Of a stretch of DNA of 64,000 nt, positions 40,401-55,400 are shown in pieces. Under the pieces are notes generated by a model. That model was not told where the DNA came from. It made no database searches and saw nothing but the letters and a program-made list of their open reading frames with translations. Source of the stretch: Tubulanus polymorphus (Eukaryota; Nemertea; Palaeonemertea; Tubulaniformes; Tubulanidae); NCBI RefSeq assembly GCF_964204645.1, contig NC_134031.1:6865001-6929000 (forward strand), in the 5' to 3' direction. Position 1 is the stretch's first letter, and every line of letters begins with the position of its first letter. The position numbers and the translations under genes were made by a program.

Positions 40401-43400
40401 AAAACCCGAGATCAGACGATTGCGCAAGTTCTTCAAGAAAGAATGTCCGCAAGGGGCTCTCGGTAAAATTAAAAAGGTAGGTCAGTATTTCGAAATTGTT
40501 CAGCGATACATATCTCATCGGATTATCTTACAGGATATGTAATGAGTAACCACATGTCTGTTCTAGTTAGGCGAATGAACTTATTTTTCGTATCGAAGAT
40601 GTTATGAAATAAAAAGTAATTTTAACCCTTTCAGTACTGAGTAATTAGTACCGAAAGTGCTGGAGTTGTTGTGAAAAGTTTGAAAATTCCACCCCGGTGT
40701 GTTGAATGATAGGCATACCTATAGTGTATCAACACTGCGGTGCGGTGTATTGTTAGTTACCAATATTTCACTATGTTTGACAGGTGCTACCATCTTTCAA
40801 TGGAGATAAAAACTAATTAGTAATAGCATCAATACACCCTGATGCAGTGTACTAGCAAGGCCCATCACCAATTTATAGACTGCACAGAGCTGTAAATGCA
40901 CTGAAAGGGTTGAAATCATCATTTTAAGATAAAAACGTAGCAACATTATTCGATAATTGCAGAAAATATCAATGCGATCGGGTCAGGCGGGTAAAATGGC
41001 CAGTCCGCCGACCGTTCACCGCGGAGCTCCACAGGTCAAGGCCAGTAAACACATCATACCAGCAGACGCGATGAGCGTACAGAAGACTCTTGGTACGGGA
41101 GAATTCGGTACCGTTCAGCAGGGAATCTGGACGAACGAGGACGGCGAAAGAGTAAGTACTTAAAAACTGAACTTTATCGTATTCAACTGGAATATATCAC
41201 CTGCGAGTGTTACATTGAACATTGATGGCAGCAATAAACAGTACCCAGACTTGACTACCACTGCTATTTGAGAATTGTTTGGTTTATTCTGGGTTGTACC
41301 AGTCCTGAAAACCATGGAAAGTTAATTATTTTTCAAGGCTCATAAGAGTTATGAAATTTTATGTTTTGTGTTATGCTGTCTGGGTAATTTTGTCTTGTGG
41401 TTTTAGTACCGTAGTATTTGTTTTCTTAAACTTCCAATTCAGCCCGAGTGAGTATAAGCTTACCTTAAGCCTGGTGCACACAGGCGACAGTTTCGAGCAA
41501 TTCTCGAGCAACCGCCCGAATTGCTCGGCGTCGAACGAAAAAATCGCTCGTCTGCGGCAAGGGGCGACAGCGATTGCTCGTTGTCGAAAGGAATTGCTCT
41601 GTGTCGCCCAATATCAAACATGTTTGATATTAGGCGACGGAAAATTGCTTGTCGCCGAGAAATTGCTCGGCGATCGCTGGGGAGTTGCCCGTGTGCGGTA
41701 GCTAGAGACACCAAGCGACAAGCGACTCATCAACTAGCCAATGAGAGAGCGAATGATTATCATGTGATACTTCCAAATACGGCATCACCGGGCCATCTTG
41801 ACAAGTCGCATGATAAAAATGTTTGGCGCGAAAGATAATCGCCTCTCCGTCGCCAGTGGTCGCATACGGGCGACACCTAGCGATCGATTGCTCATCGGTT
41901 GCTTAGAAATCGGTCGCAGCAACCGGCGACTAAAAATTGCCTCGTGTGCGCCGGGCTTTAGGCGACTAGAAAGGGTTTCAGAAACCCCTGAGGTTAGAGT
42001 TGTGGTTGCGAGTGATACAGAATATCCACTTGAGGTAATCTCTCGATGCTTTCAGTCAGAATAAACACTCAGTTCTAGGTCGTATCTAGCTTTAGATGCA
42101 TCGGTTCCTTACACTCGTATATAGGTGGCATTTAAACAGGGTCCTTGGAACTCCTCGGTTTAAAAAAAAAAACTCCTTCTGAATGAAAAATAGTTTTGAA
42201 GGTGCTTGAAATTCCTTTAATTTGAGCAAAATATCAGTAACTTTTTCAAAACTCCTTCAATTTTGAGAAATAGGCAATAAGATACTTTAGAAGTTGTACA
42301 TAAGACTACGCCTTATTTGGTACAGTTCGAAGCAGGGTCTTTTTGTTAGCCTACCCTGTCAGGGGATTGCTGAATTAGAAATCAAGTTTAGTGTCAAGTA
42401 TAAAAATCTGCTTTCAAAACCATCGAATTAATGGATTTAGGAGTCACCTGCAATTGGGATATGAAAGTGATGCAGATGCTTCATTGAAATATGAAATTTT
42501 CTCCTTTAAAACTTGCCTAAATCCTGGAACGATGGATCTTTAGTTTAAGAACATGTTTTAGTTTTGTACCGGTTTATTTCAGACCTAAAATCTCATCATC
42601 CGGGTACATGTGTATTTCTCGTTGTAGATCCAGGTGGCGATAAAGTGTGTCAGTAAAGAGCGAATGCAGCACGGGCCGCAGGATTTCCTGAAAGAGGCGA
42701 CCGTCATGCACGCGATCGACCACGACAACATCGTGCGAATGTACGGCGTCGTTTTGGACCGCGACCGATTGATGTTAGTCACGGAACTCGCTCCGTTGCG
42801 ATCGCTGTTGGAATGTTTAAAGGACACGAGTTTACGAACTCAGTTTCCCGTGACGACTCTGTGCGATTTCGCTCTACAAGTGTCGGAAGGTATGAACTAC
42901 CTGGAAGGAAAACGACTGATTCACAGAGATTTAGCGGCCAGGAATATTCTAGTCTTCTCTAAAGATAGGGTATGTATCTGATATGATTCGTGATTATTCA
43001 GTTAAGTCCCACAACGTGAAAGTAATAAAAAGAATTCAGATGAACTGATGATGCCCAACGCGCCTGTTGAAATTCAGTGTACCTGTTGATGATAAATGTA
43101 CCTTTTGATGATCAGTGTACCTGATGATGCCCAGTGTACTGTTGATGATCTTTGTGCCTGTTGACGATCAGTGTACCTGATGATGTCCAGTGTACCTGAT
43201 GATGTCCAGTGTACATGATGATGTCCAGTGTACCTGATGATGTCCAGTGCACCTGATGATGTCCAGTGTACCTGGTGATGCCTAGTGTAACTGATGATGT
43301 CCAGTCTACCTGATGATGTCAAGTGTAACTGATGATGTCTAGTGTACCTAGTGATGTCTAGTGTACCTGATGAGGTCTAGTTGTGGGATTAACAACCTAC

Positions 43401-46400
43401 ATTGCACCGCCAATATTAGGCCGATTTTATTCCAGACACATTCATGTCAAGTCTTGTCTGGAAATGGTTCACATTCGCATCATTCCTCTAGTGTCTGAGT
43501 TTATATTCTATCGGATCCATGCTTCTGTTCTTTCTAACAGACGACCAAACGATCCAGTGTTTGTTTGATCATTGTTTTTGTAAGCTCAACGATCGACAAT
43601 CGATATATTAATAACCCCGCAGCTACAGGGGACTTAGTGGGCGGGCGTGTACGTTTGATATTTACTTGTCCTTTGATAAACCAGCGCTATTTCAGTGATT
43701 ATCAGTAAACCGACTACGTATTGTGAAATTGATATTTGGTATTCCTGTAGAGATTACGGATGGTTTTGTAGGGCAGCCGCTGCTGTAAGCAAGATCTGTG
43801 TGTTGGAATATAAGTTAAAATATCATTTGGTTTCCGCTAAAAACCATTATCAAGGAATGAAATATAGATTTTAACGATTTCAAATTTTAACATTTTGGCT
43901 TCGTGATCATTGGACTTATATTTAACTCTTCTTTCGCGACTCATTGTGAACTTTTGCTTGTTTTCTATTAGAAACTCACAATTCGAGTCAATCAAGTGAT
44001 GTCTAAATTAGGTGTCTCTCAAAGAGTCAAGATTAGTTTGCGTCCTAAATACATACGATGTTATTTGTGGGTGGATTGAACATTTAAACAACAGGGATGA
44101 AAATCTTCCGACCATAGACGGATTTCCGACCTTTTCCAACATTTTCTTCATTCCTGAGATCAGTGTATATCGCCTCAATCGCTTTAATCACCTCAAGTCC
44201 ATCCGAGCGCTCCATAGTTAGGAGTGCTCCTTAGGACAGTTTTCGGCGGTAGTTAGCACAACTGTGGAGTTGGAGAAACCAATATGGCGTCTCATTCAAA
44301 AAGCGACTCTAATTCAGACCCAAACTATTAACATTTTACCAATAGAAATTAAGTTTTTTGACTGAAAGTTACTGATTTTTATTCCCCAAAAAGATTCTTC
44401 TTTCCGACTTTTTCGATATGGCCCGCAGCATGGGTAAAAGTTGCTGAAATAGGGTTATGTCACTGAGGTTTGGTGCTATGTATTTCTTTGGGTTTTTATT
44501 GGGCATTGAAACATGTAAATGCCCTTAGGACATTCTACCCATATTACCGGTCGTGTCAAATTTGATGACCCTCAGAGGTGCTGTGACTTATGAGGAGTGG
44601 TTTTGAACATTTCCTCGCATGGTTTTTGGGCATTGAATTTCTGACAGTTGGGTCCAGTCTCAAATTCCGGATCACATGGTTCCAACAGAACAGGGAAATT
44701 GGGAAAAAATTTTTAAATAATAATTCCTGGTTTGGAAATATTTGGGAATTTGAAAAATTTTCCTCAAATCAGGGAAATATTTGGGAAATTCATTTACATT
44801 TCGCGTATTGCATTTGCCAAGGGTAACTTTCTTCAGCGATTTCCCTGGGGAATCACCGATAACAACCAGTCACCACTAAAATGTTGAATGTAGCCGGATA
44901 GTATCTGTTCATTTCCATTTGGGAAAATTGAAAAATCACCCATGAAATACTTGGGAAAAACTTGGGAATCTTTAATTCATATAACTGTGGAAACCATGGG
45001 ATCATCATGATACGCGCGAGAAATTTGCAAGAAATGTAGATGGTTATGACGTTGATGTCTGGTAGTATGTCACTCGAGTGAGTCTGGTTTTATATGTGAC
45101 AGTAGTGAGTTGCGCGCGTAGGTGGATCACTCAGCCTCCTCCGCTACCACCACCACCAGCACTAACAGCAGCGATGGATATTGATCGAGCCAGTCTCGCT
45201 CTTCATAATTTCATCTCGTGTAAAAATTGTGTTTATCACTGGTAGTATATTCGCGAAGCGTTCCGTTATCTGTTGACAAATCGACGGTTAGTCTATTATA
45301 TACGCGCGCGATGTCGCTATAAATGGTGACTAAATCGACTACTCATATTTGTCTTCTTACCCCCCCCCCCCCCCCGGAATAAATACGTAGGTCGGCCTTG
45401 CCACTTGTTACAACGATGCTGTTGCCATCGGTGACAATCTTGTTGCCAACGTGCCCTCGCGACTGCCTGGTGACGCTGGTCATGAGGGAAATGTTCGAAT
45501 AAACACTCTAATCAGTGTACACCGTAGATAACTGAAGAAATCTCGCAGTTCAAATTTTATATGATAAAATTCATTATTTTGAAACCACAACGTTTCGGCT
45601 GTTTCAACGACGTTTCAACAGGTCGTTCCAACTGATGATGGATGTCACATTTAAACCAAACTCGCCATCATTCCACCTGATGCTAACGTTGTGGTTTCAA
45701 AATGATAATTATTTTCATATGAAATTCGAATCGTCGGATTTCTTCAATTATCTGCGAATGTTCTACTTTCTGTGACACGAGGCGACGCGACCGTCTCTCC
45801 TAGTCGCGACGTACGTAAGTCGCAAGAGCGACTGACGGAGACTAGTCAACATGTCGTAGTTGACCTATTTGCACCCATATTTTCTGGTCAGTCGCAACCG
45901 ATCAAATCACGTTGCGAGCAGTCACGTGTGTGATCCAAGACTAGTCTACTAATGCCCGTGCCTGTGCCAAGTTTTTTTTTAGGGGTTCTATTAGTTTTTT
46001 AGCAGTTCTATTTCTAGAAAAAGGGCCCTTTTTCACCGTAAAAAGGGGCACTCTCTTATTTAAAAATGACAGATTTTAAATGTGAAGTGCCCGGGTTCCT
46101 GAATAAATCATTTGAGAATGGATTACTTTTCATTTTCCAAAAAGGCATGAAAATTGTATCCAAATTTTCAAAAAATCTTAACCCAATACTGTATCCTGAA
46201 GAGGCTTGCCAGTGATGTCATATAGTTTGTTTGACCGTCAGTTTTTGGAGACTCGCCTTACTTAACCCTTTCAGTGCTGACTAATCAATACCCTATACTG
46301 CTGGAGATAATTTGAAATATTTGAAAAATTCCACCCTAGTGTGATGAATAACGGGAATACCACTATAGTGCGTCTACACCGCGGCGCAGTGTATCGTTAG

Positions 46401-49400
46401 TTACTAATATTTCACTATGTTTGACAGGTGCTGCCATCTTTCAATAGAGATAAAAACTAATTACTAATTACATCAATACACCGCAGTGCAGTGTACTAGC
46501 AAAATCCATCACTGATTCATACACCGCACTGCGGTATAGACGCACTGAAAGGGTTAACAACAAAATCTTATATGGTCACATGTACAAATTTCGGGATCTG
46601 TCGTGTAAATCCGTCACCTATTCACCGTTGGTGTTGCGATGCGAAAAAAGCATATGGCTGCACGACGACGTCTATACACCTGCAACCTCTAGCAGACTAG
46701 TATTCTGTATCTTATCTCAGACGGCTGAATACATTATCCGATGTCAGACTTAATCCAGTACCTGTACATGTTGGACATGTCGTGCAAGTGCCTGTATGTG
46801 ACACTGGTACATATCATGTCGGGACACATGTACTCGTGTAGGGGCAAACTAGTTTACCCTAGCATCGACATTCTAGACTATATCGGTATCTACCAGTGAC
46901 GGGTCCAGGGGCGATGTCCGGGGGTCCAGAAATCCCCCTCAAATTTTGAGGACTCTATAATTCCACCCTGAAAAATTCTGAAATAGATCAGAATTTTGTC
47001 GTGGCAATTAGCTGTTTTACCATTCTAAGTGATCTAAACGCGTGAGCAACGAAATCGCGACGAAGCTTGGAAAAACTACCCTAGATTTCCTTAGGGGACC
47101 CCCTTCCTTTCACCCTGGATCCGTCCCTGTCTACATCCGAGACTACAGCATTGTTACGTAGTTCGATTCGTTCGAACTAGATCCTTATTCCGTTTCACAG
47201 TTTTTTGGTAGCTATCGGCTTTATTTTTCTCATATCTCGGATATGTTGCCACGGTAACAATGTGTCAAGTCGAGCATGGACCTGGACTATATAAGACTGA
47301 GTGTTATAGACGAATGTTTGGAGAAATATTCGATTTTTAAGACCGTTTATTAACCCTTTCAGTGCGTCTACACCGCAGTGCGGTGTATGAATCAGTGATG
47401 GATTTTGCTAGTACACTGCACTGCAGTGTATTGATTTAATTAGTAATTACTAATTATCTCTCTTGAAAGATGGCAGCATCTGTCAAACATAGTGAAATAT
47501 TAGTAACTAACGATGTACCGCGTCAGGGTGTAGATGCACTATTGTGCTATTCCCGTTATTCAACACACAAGGGTGGAATTTTACAGAATATTCAAATTAT
47601 CTTCAGCACTATAGGGTATTAATTAGCCAGCACTGAAAGGATTAAGACGTTGAATTTTCTGTACTTCTTTTTAGACATTTCTTCAAGTCAGAAATAAAGA
47701 ATCCAGGAATTTTGAAAATATTTAGGAATTCTCTTGATTTTCCTCTAATCGGGGATGATTTGGGAAGTTCGTTTTACATTTCACGTAGCATCTGTTCTGG
47801 GATATCAATCGTCGAATCAAAGGGCAACTAAGTATCTTTGGCAATTTGTCTTGAAAATCAAAATGAACTGTTGATGACCGTGTATTAGTAGGTTGATATG
47901 CCCACTTTTACGAAGGCCCTCATTTCTATTCAGCAGAGCTGCCAACTATCGGGAAAATCCTTGAATATACCTCACCCCGCTACTGAAAATCTATTGCTGT
48001 CCTTGAAATAATTTTCTACTGCCTCTCAACATCGCTTTGATTTTTCATAACAATATAATTCTAATTTTTTTTCTATGTCATAAATGGCTGCCAACATCAG
48101 TCTGATAAGTTAACGGAAAAATTGAAAAATTACTCATAAAATACTTTGGGAATTGGGTATTCGTGTTATTACGTTAAGGCAAATTTTCATTTCTATTTAC
48201 AGATAAAGATCGGCGATTTCGGTCTGTCGCGAGCGCTCGGATTAGGCAAGGATTATTATCAAACTAATTTCAACGTGAATTTGAAATTGCCGATCGCCTG
48301 GTAAGTCCATTTATAGATTATCTCACAGTTCCTGCTCCTGAAAGCGGCTTTTAAACATTTTAAAACATAACCGTTCCGTATTAACGATTTCCGCCTTATT
48401 GCGTGTAGTGTTCGTTGTCACTGCTCTGAATAGCTTGTGCTAAAATAGATGAGAATTGTTGGTTATTTTTTGAAGGTGCGCTCCCGAATGTATCAATTAT
48501 CTGAAGTTCACGTCGAGTTCCGATGTATGGGCGTTCGGAGTGACGGTCTGGGAGATGTTTTCGTACGGTTTTCAACCGTGGGCTGCTATGACGGGTCAAC
48601 AGGTGAGTAAATCGGTCTTTAATTGTTAGATTGGCTATAGAACTAAGATGGTCTTATAGACTGGTCTTAAATCTCAGCCCTAAACAACAGTTCTGAGATA
48701 AGTTTCGACTTCCACAAATGAAAATTCACTAATTTTTCAAGAGCTATAGAACCGGGCTGCTATCGTCAACCTGTTATAGGCCCAGACTCGCTTAAACTAA
48801 ATGCGCGTTGAGTCATCTTTAAAAAATACTAGCGACGATATGAAATATTTCATTCACGCTCGGGTGAATATTTTCGAAAGGCATTGTATTTTAAGGCAGA
48901 CGCTTTTCTCGAATTAGAAAAAAAAATGGTTTAAAAAAACGTATGAATGAATTCGAACGGGTTTCTGCGAATGAGTGGGTGAGGTTTATATTATCGATAT
49001 TCACGGTGAACCCTTTAGGGTACGTGTCGGTCTGCACACCTTTGTAGCCCTGATTGAATCAACCCACGCCATTAATCTCGCTATTGAAACGTGTATTCCT
49101 TGAAACCGAAGATATGGATACATGTATATTCGAGGTGGTGACCACGTTTTATTGAATTATTCATGAACTATTCGCACATCGTTTGATTATAAATCGTTAG
49201 ATAAGTGTTTTTCTCTCGATACGGATTTAGTTTCCGCGTTTATATCTGAAGATCAACTAAATCCCAAAGCGGTGACGATCGCGCGGAGAAAATTTGGCGT
49301 GGGTCAAACTGGCGTGGACCCGTCGCACTTACGTAGATCACTTTTTTCTGAAATAATGATAGTGTCATTTATATAGGAACCAGAGATAGTTCAAATATGC

Positions 49401-52400
49401 TCCAAATTTGGTATTATTACCCCCAGCCATTAACCATTTATCAGTCATCTCACCTTGGGACGAGTTACATCCGAGCAGCTACTTGGCAATAATTTTATCT
49501 GTATTTAGATTTGGCATGGGCCTGGTCTGACGCGTTTCTGGTCAGGGCAAATTTCTGCCCTAAATTCACGTTTGAAGAGTGACGTATGATTCACGAACTA
49601 TTTAACGGAAGTTAACAGGATTTGGTTCATTTGAATCAGGAGGCTATCAGCTTTGATTTCATGTCTGGATTATCGAAATCGTAATAAGGAAATAGTAGTA
49701 AGCGACTGCAGCGCAATACAACCCTGAAGCGCGCATCCATTTGGCACAGGTGTGAATATTTTGGTCAAAAATGCTCATGACAGCCCATTTCTAATTATGG
49801 TATGGTCCCCAATCCGACCTGAAAACATTTACAAATTTTACACCCCGTTCCACTACTGCATTAGTTGTAAATTAGCTGATATATTCTCTTCTATCGAACC
49901 AAGTCCTTTAGCCTGTGTACAAAGAGCTGCATAACCGAATTCGAAGTCTGCGCAAATATAGATTCCGTAAAAATTTTAAACGAGGATCATTTATCAACGC
50001 GCTCGCGAATGTTTCGAAACGGAAGCACCGTTTTTGTACGGCGTCGTTCGGGAATAAAAACGAAGTGTCTTTGCGAGCGTTTCTGAGAATGCGCTATGGA
50101 TGTTTGGTGTTCATCCATTTCGATGTACAGTAAATGCAATGGAATAAAACCTTTTCATGTCGTGAATTTATTACCGTAAATACGAGAAAAAACATTCATT
50201 GATGGCCGTAAATAAAAACGCGTGGTTTTCTGATGTTTGTAAACATTGGTTAGATCATGACATGTTTTTCGTAAACTGTACCCGGCGAAATAGAAACAAG
50301 GTAATAAACGAAATGGTTTAAAAAAACGCATCGAACTGCGTCACCCGGTCGTGATTTATACCTATTCTGGTGTTACTTCGAGATGGTGGCCAATTACCTA
50401 GAAGTCAGGACCCAGTTCGACAGTTGTGAGTTAGAGTTAAAGTTAGTTCATTTTCAATGAGTTAACTCAGAGTCAGATCTTAACCCAGAACTGTGGCACT
50501 GGGCCCAGGCAAAAGTCGGGGAAATTTCATTTTTTTTTTAAATGAAAATTTTTTGTGGGGGATTTTTGTAATAAAAAAAAAAGCTAAAAATCAGGGAAAC
50601 AACGCTCATGTCAGTGAATGGTCAGAAAAAAACAGGGAACACAACAGGCATGTCGGGGAATAATCAGAGAAAATTCAGGGAAAACAACGGGCATGTCGGG
50701 GAATAGTTGGGGAAAAGTCAGGGAAAAAGCGAGTCAAATAAAAATGGCCACCCTGTAAAAAGGGCCAGATTACAGAGTCAAAAGCTGAATTAATGCATTT
50801 TATATACTGTGGCAATGTTTATGGACTTATCAGCCGGCTTAGTTTATTCCGTAAAAAAAGAAAAAAACCTAGTTTCCGAAACCCATCAGGCGCTTATACC
50901 CGCGTAAACAGTGTTTTTATACGTAATGCGCTATAAACTGTATTTGAAAACCGGCCAGACTGATGGCGGTTACGGATGAAAGAGGCATTTTGTAGTTGAT
51001 ATTTTTTTGTAATTCCTGGTACGTTTTAAGTCGCATACTCTGAGCTGATCTACTCGCGGGTAATCGTTTTATCCATTCGTGTGTGGCGGCGTCTACGTAG
51101 TAAACTCTCTCTCATTTTCGTCTGGGTCTCTTCTTTTTTTTTGTTAAAGATTGATATGGCCGCCTCATCTATATAATCCATTAATGGCTACTCTCGACTG
51201 TTAAGTATTAATTGTGATCCTGTTGAGTGGTCAGTCATCGGCACCGTGTCCCGAAACGGTCGAGGAAAAACGTCTGTAGCCCTCTTAATTAGTGACGGCA
51301 GGAATTAGTTTTACCGAGATGTTAATGTCTAATGGGAGCATTGTTTACTCGGATGACAACCAACGCTGTAATAACCGGATGCGCCCAACAGTAAAAAAAC
51401 AGGTTTACAATGGAAAAAAAGCAATTTGTATATTTTCGTATTGTTGTGTAGTGTGGGGACACTTGAAAACAAAAAAAAAATTGCTGTTTTCCACTCGTTT
51501 TTGTTTTGGGTTCCGTGTTAACATACGTACGTAAGTATGCATACATCCGGCTTTACGGATTCGAAAACCTGTGATGGCATCGGCACGAGAACCCCTCCCG
51601 CAGTTGACCAGGTCTCCAACTGTCCGTACTAGGGGAGGAATCTAGTTATGGAATGTCAATCATCACGTTCGAATCGCGGCTAGACAGGAAGTAATAGTTC
51701 ATGATTTCGTTATTTCCTGAGCAAACCACGTCAGCGTTCATGTAACTGACCACAAAAAGCTGTCGAGAGAAGATTTACATACTTAAGCTATATTCTATAT
51801 AAGGGGCTTCATTTAGGATGAACCGAGAGCTTAAGCTGAAACACGCACATCAGGAGGCGAGTTGCTCAACCAGTGGATAGTTGTCATAGTGACAATTGAA
51901 AGTTCATTGTTGCTATGGTATTTATCCACCGGTTATCTTAAACCAAATTTTGAGCAACTAGCCCCAGCTGCTGCCATGTACTTTGAAGTTAACAAGTACC
52001 ATCTTTGCAATGGAATTTCAATTGTTACTGAAAGTATCCACTGGTTAATTTTAACCATATTTTGAACAACCGCAGCCCCTGCAGTTGATTCAAGTTAACC
52101 AGTATTGTGAATAAAAGACTTAGTTCCTGTAAAACATAATGCTTTATTATCCGATGAAATTCTGCGCGCAACTGTGGCCCGTGACTCTTTATTTCATCAT
52201 CAGTTTTGAAAACAGAAGCATTTGATAAGATTTTGAGCTGCGAAAATCGAATAAAAGACAAACAGCAGAAAATACGATGATTAGCCCGAGGTGCCTCACC
52301 ACCGGTTCAAACAGTTTTATAGATTTTGCGGAATTTTCGACAAAAATATTTCTCCGCGGTTCATGCTGAATTGATTTTTATTTTTTCTCCGCAGATATTG

Positions 52401-55400
52401 GATACGATCGACGAGCCGAACTGCCAGCGTTTAGAACAGCCCGATTGTTGTCCGAAAGACTACTACGAGATGATGTTGAAATGTTGGGCGCATAATCCCG
52501 AGGAGCGACCTGCGTTTGCCGATCTGATGTTTCGTTTACCTCAGGTAAGACAGGGCCGCGTTCCGTTTCGCGGTCTGATAATAATCCAGGTTGGTTCCAC
52601 CGCCTGGAAATCAGGGAAACGTGAGGGAAAGTTAAAAGTCTGGGAATTTTGTAAAAAAAGCTAAAAATCAGGGTAAAGTCTGGAAAATATGTTGAGATTG
52701 CTAGATCATGTGTCAAATGAAACAGTTTCTGTCGATGTTCTGCGTATTCGACTGTGTTAATTGATTGGATTCTTAGCGAATCAAATCAGGGAAAACAATT
52801 TGCAGTCAGGGAAGTCTGGGAAAAGTCGAGTAAATTTCTTTTCTTTTAAATCAGAGTCAGGGGAATTTGTTGAGACAGCAAGATTGCGTGTAAATTCAAT
52901 CAGTGTTCATTTATGTGTTACGTATTTGACTGTATTAGTAGATCAAGTCAGAGAAAACGATGCGCATGTCGCGGAAAAGTCATGAAAAAAGTCAAATAAA
53001 AGTGGCCACCCTATAATGTAGAAGTAACACCAATTCAACCAAGACTATTCATTGATATCTATTGTCACTGTTTTGATTTTTTTCCGGGCAATTATGACTC
53101 AAGAAATGGGTCAAGAAATGGTTGTAAGTCATCACAAGTTTAAATCATCAGATTGGCTATGAAACTAAAACAGATCAGGGCCCAGTTTCACAGTCATGAC
53201 CTTAAGTCCAATAGTGATCTTAAATCTTAACCCCTTCAGTGCATCTACTCATTAGTGCAGTAGATAAATCTGTGATGGACTTTACTAGTACACCGTATCA
53301 CGGTGTATTGATGTTATTAGTACATGTAATTAGTTTTAATCTCTATTGATGGCAGCACTTATCAAACAAAAGTGAAATATTAGTAACTAACTACACACCG
53401 CACTATAACGGTATGCCCGTTATTCAACACACTGGAATTTTCAAATTATCTCCAGCACTTCCGGGTATTAATTAGTAAAGCACCGAAAAGGGAAAGGTTA
53501 AAACTCAACTAAGAAGGTCTTAACTTGTTAGATTGACTTCATAGAACTGAGATGGTTATAGACTGGTCTTAAATCTCGGCTAACTTATTGAAAATGAACT
53601 AATTTTAACTCAGAGTTAACTCTAACTTAGAACTGTGGAACTGGATCCAGTACTTTTGTTGTCTGTAAGAACTCCAGAATTCATTTATAGCTGCTGAAAT
53701 CGAATATTCCTCAGAAGCACACGTCCTATCGAATTTTTTCATAAATCCAGGTGTAATACTCGATATTACCGATTAAAGAAACCGTCTTGAATTTTCTCTT
53801 TTAATACACGTCGAAAAAGTATGACTGAATCGATTGGACCCTGGATCTCGGCGAATGATATCATGCGACTCTGCCATTTGATCCTCATTCTCTAAAACGA
53901 ATCTGAATCTGAATGAAGTATGCCGACAGAAACGAATTCCGGCATGTGGCTGGCTGGTGAGAGAGGGTAGGCTACGGTACGAGGCTAGTAACAGTGGAGC
54001 CTTGCCCGAGAAGCTTCCACCAGAGCTGCTGGGACAGTGGTGTCGTCTAAAGGGTTATTCCGTTCTAACAATGTTATGATAACTGATGATGAATGATACA
54101 TATCTTTTCAGTTGAAACCCGAACAAGTGAAAGCCGTTAAAGATTCGCCCGCGAATCTGAGTTCGAAAGATTACCTGGAATACCGGACGAACGACATAAT
54201 CACCGTGCTCGACAAAAAACCGCCCGACCACCCCGACCTGTACAAAGGTTGCCTGGCGACCGGAAAAACGGGACTATTTCAACCGGGCGACGTCGTGCCG
54301 TATTACGAGGAGAAAATCGTCAGTCCCGTTTACCGCAAAACGAAAATCAATCGACGAGGTAAGTAAAAACGCCGCCGCCGCCAGGGGGCGTTTTTAGATA
54401 CGTACCCCGGTACTTAAATGTGTCGCTCGGAATTGAATTCGAAGAATGATAATTCAATTTTCGAACGCTTTTATTACCTTTCACCGTTTTTATTTATCTA
54501 TATCTCTCGGTATTGTACGCGTTCTCAGTTCCGCGAATCTCGGTAATGGATAAACTTTGACCCTTCGATGAATGAAAATGCTCTATAAATGGCAGCGTTC
54601 GGCTCTTGTTTGTGTGTACACACGGCACGCGTGCATAGCATAGATTTCCGCGAAGTACTATTATGAATCAAGTCGTCTTTCATAAGTTTTTTATTCCGCG
54701 AAAAACTTCCCAGTACGTATTCGCCATAACATTCATTCATTCATACTAATAGCTGATAGCTATCGTGCTCAATGAATTATACGTATACGTTTTACGGCTA
54801 GCAATTTGCCTTAGACGTTCGAACTGACTAGATCATCTTATTATATCGGATTATCACGAGGAACGAAGAAGTACTCGCGGATCTACCATCTATATATACG
54901 TACTCAAATAGTATTCTAATGCGTTGCTGCTTGCAGACGACTTCGACATGAAATTCGAGTTCAATAGTAGGTCGAAATTCTATATACATAACTATATATA
55001 TATTCTATCTAAGACGCTCAGTACCCGGTTTGTGAACAACCCGCATAAAGCGTTTGTTTTGATCGTTAATACTTGCGAGTGATTTTCGCCCCTATTTTCC
55101 GAGAGCTTATGTAATGTTAGTTAGTAGTGCCGTGTATCTAGCGGATAATAGAAATCGATGCGATCAATAAATCGAATAATCTATGATTAGGTGTTAATGA
55201 GTAAACATAAGAAGGGGCTGCAGTTGCTTAAAAGTTGGTTAGAGTAACCGGTGGATAGTTGACATAGTGGTAATTATCTGCGGGTTATAGCCGCGATCAC
55301 ACAAGCCTTTTTGGCCCTTGCCAAATTATGCCCGGGACAACTGTTCTCACGGGTGCCAAATGGATCGGACCAAAACACGTCGGACCAGGCCCGAGCCAAA

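Larger units (their letters stand above)
41152..42627 (+). other. TNK2 intron with MITE and repeat
   Basis: Contains the 488-bp MITE at 41469-41956 and an inverted copy of the 'gggtccct..ggagttt' repeat at 42136-42540. Confidence 0.7.
42970..48202 (+). other. TNK2 intron of 5.2 kb
   Basis: Minisatellite (43076-43382), repeats shared with other regions (44094-44425, 44677-44999), a foldback element (45525-45757), two MITE family A copies (46262-46557, 47350-47645), an X-box-like motif at 47245-47258 and a poly-C run. No exon is seen. Confidence 0.65.
48603..52394 (+). other. TNK2 intron of 3.8 kb
   Basis: Contains repeat family I fragments (48618-48760, 50408-50508), repeat family G (50515-50757) and an element at 51860-52080 related to the MITE at 7022. 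The remainder shows nothing recognisable. Confidence 0.6.
52545..54111 (+). other. TNK2 intron
   Basis: Almost filled by repeats: family G as two units in a row (52590-53015), family I fragments (53175-53225, 53505-53655) interrupted by a MITE family A copy (53226-53500). Confidence 0.7.

Noticed and set aside
43074-43322. 82-codon minus-strand frame '[13 protein letters not shown]..'
   Set aside because: It is a 19-base minisatellite read across frames, not a protein repeat.
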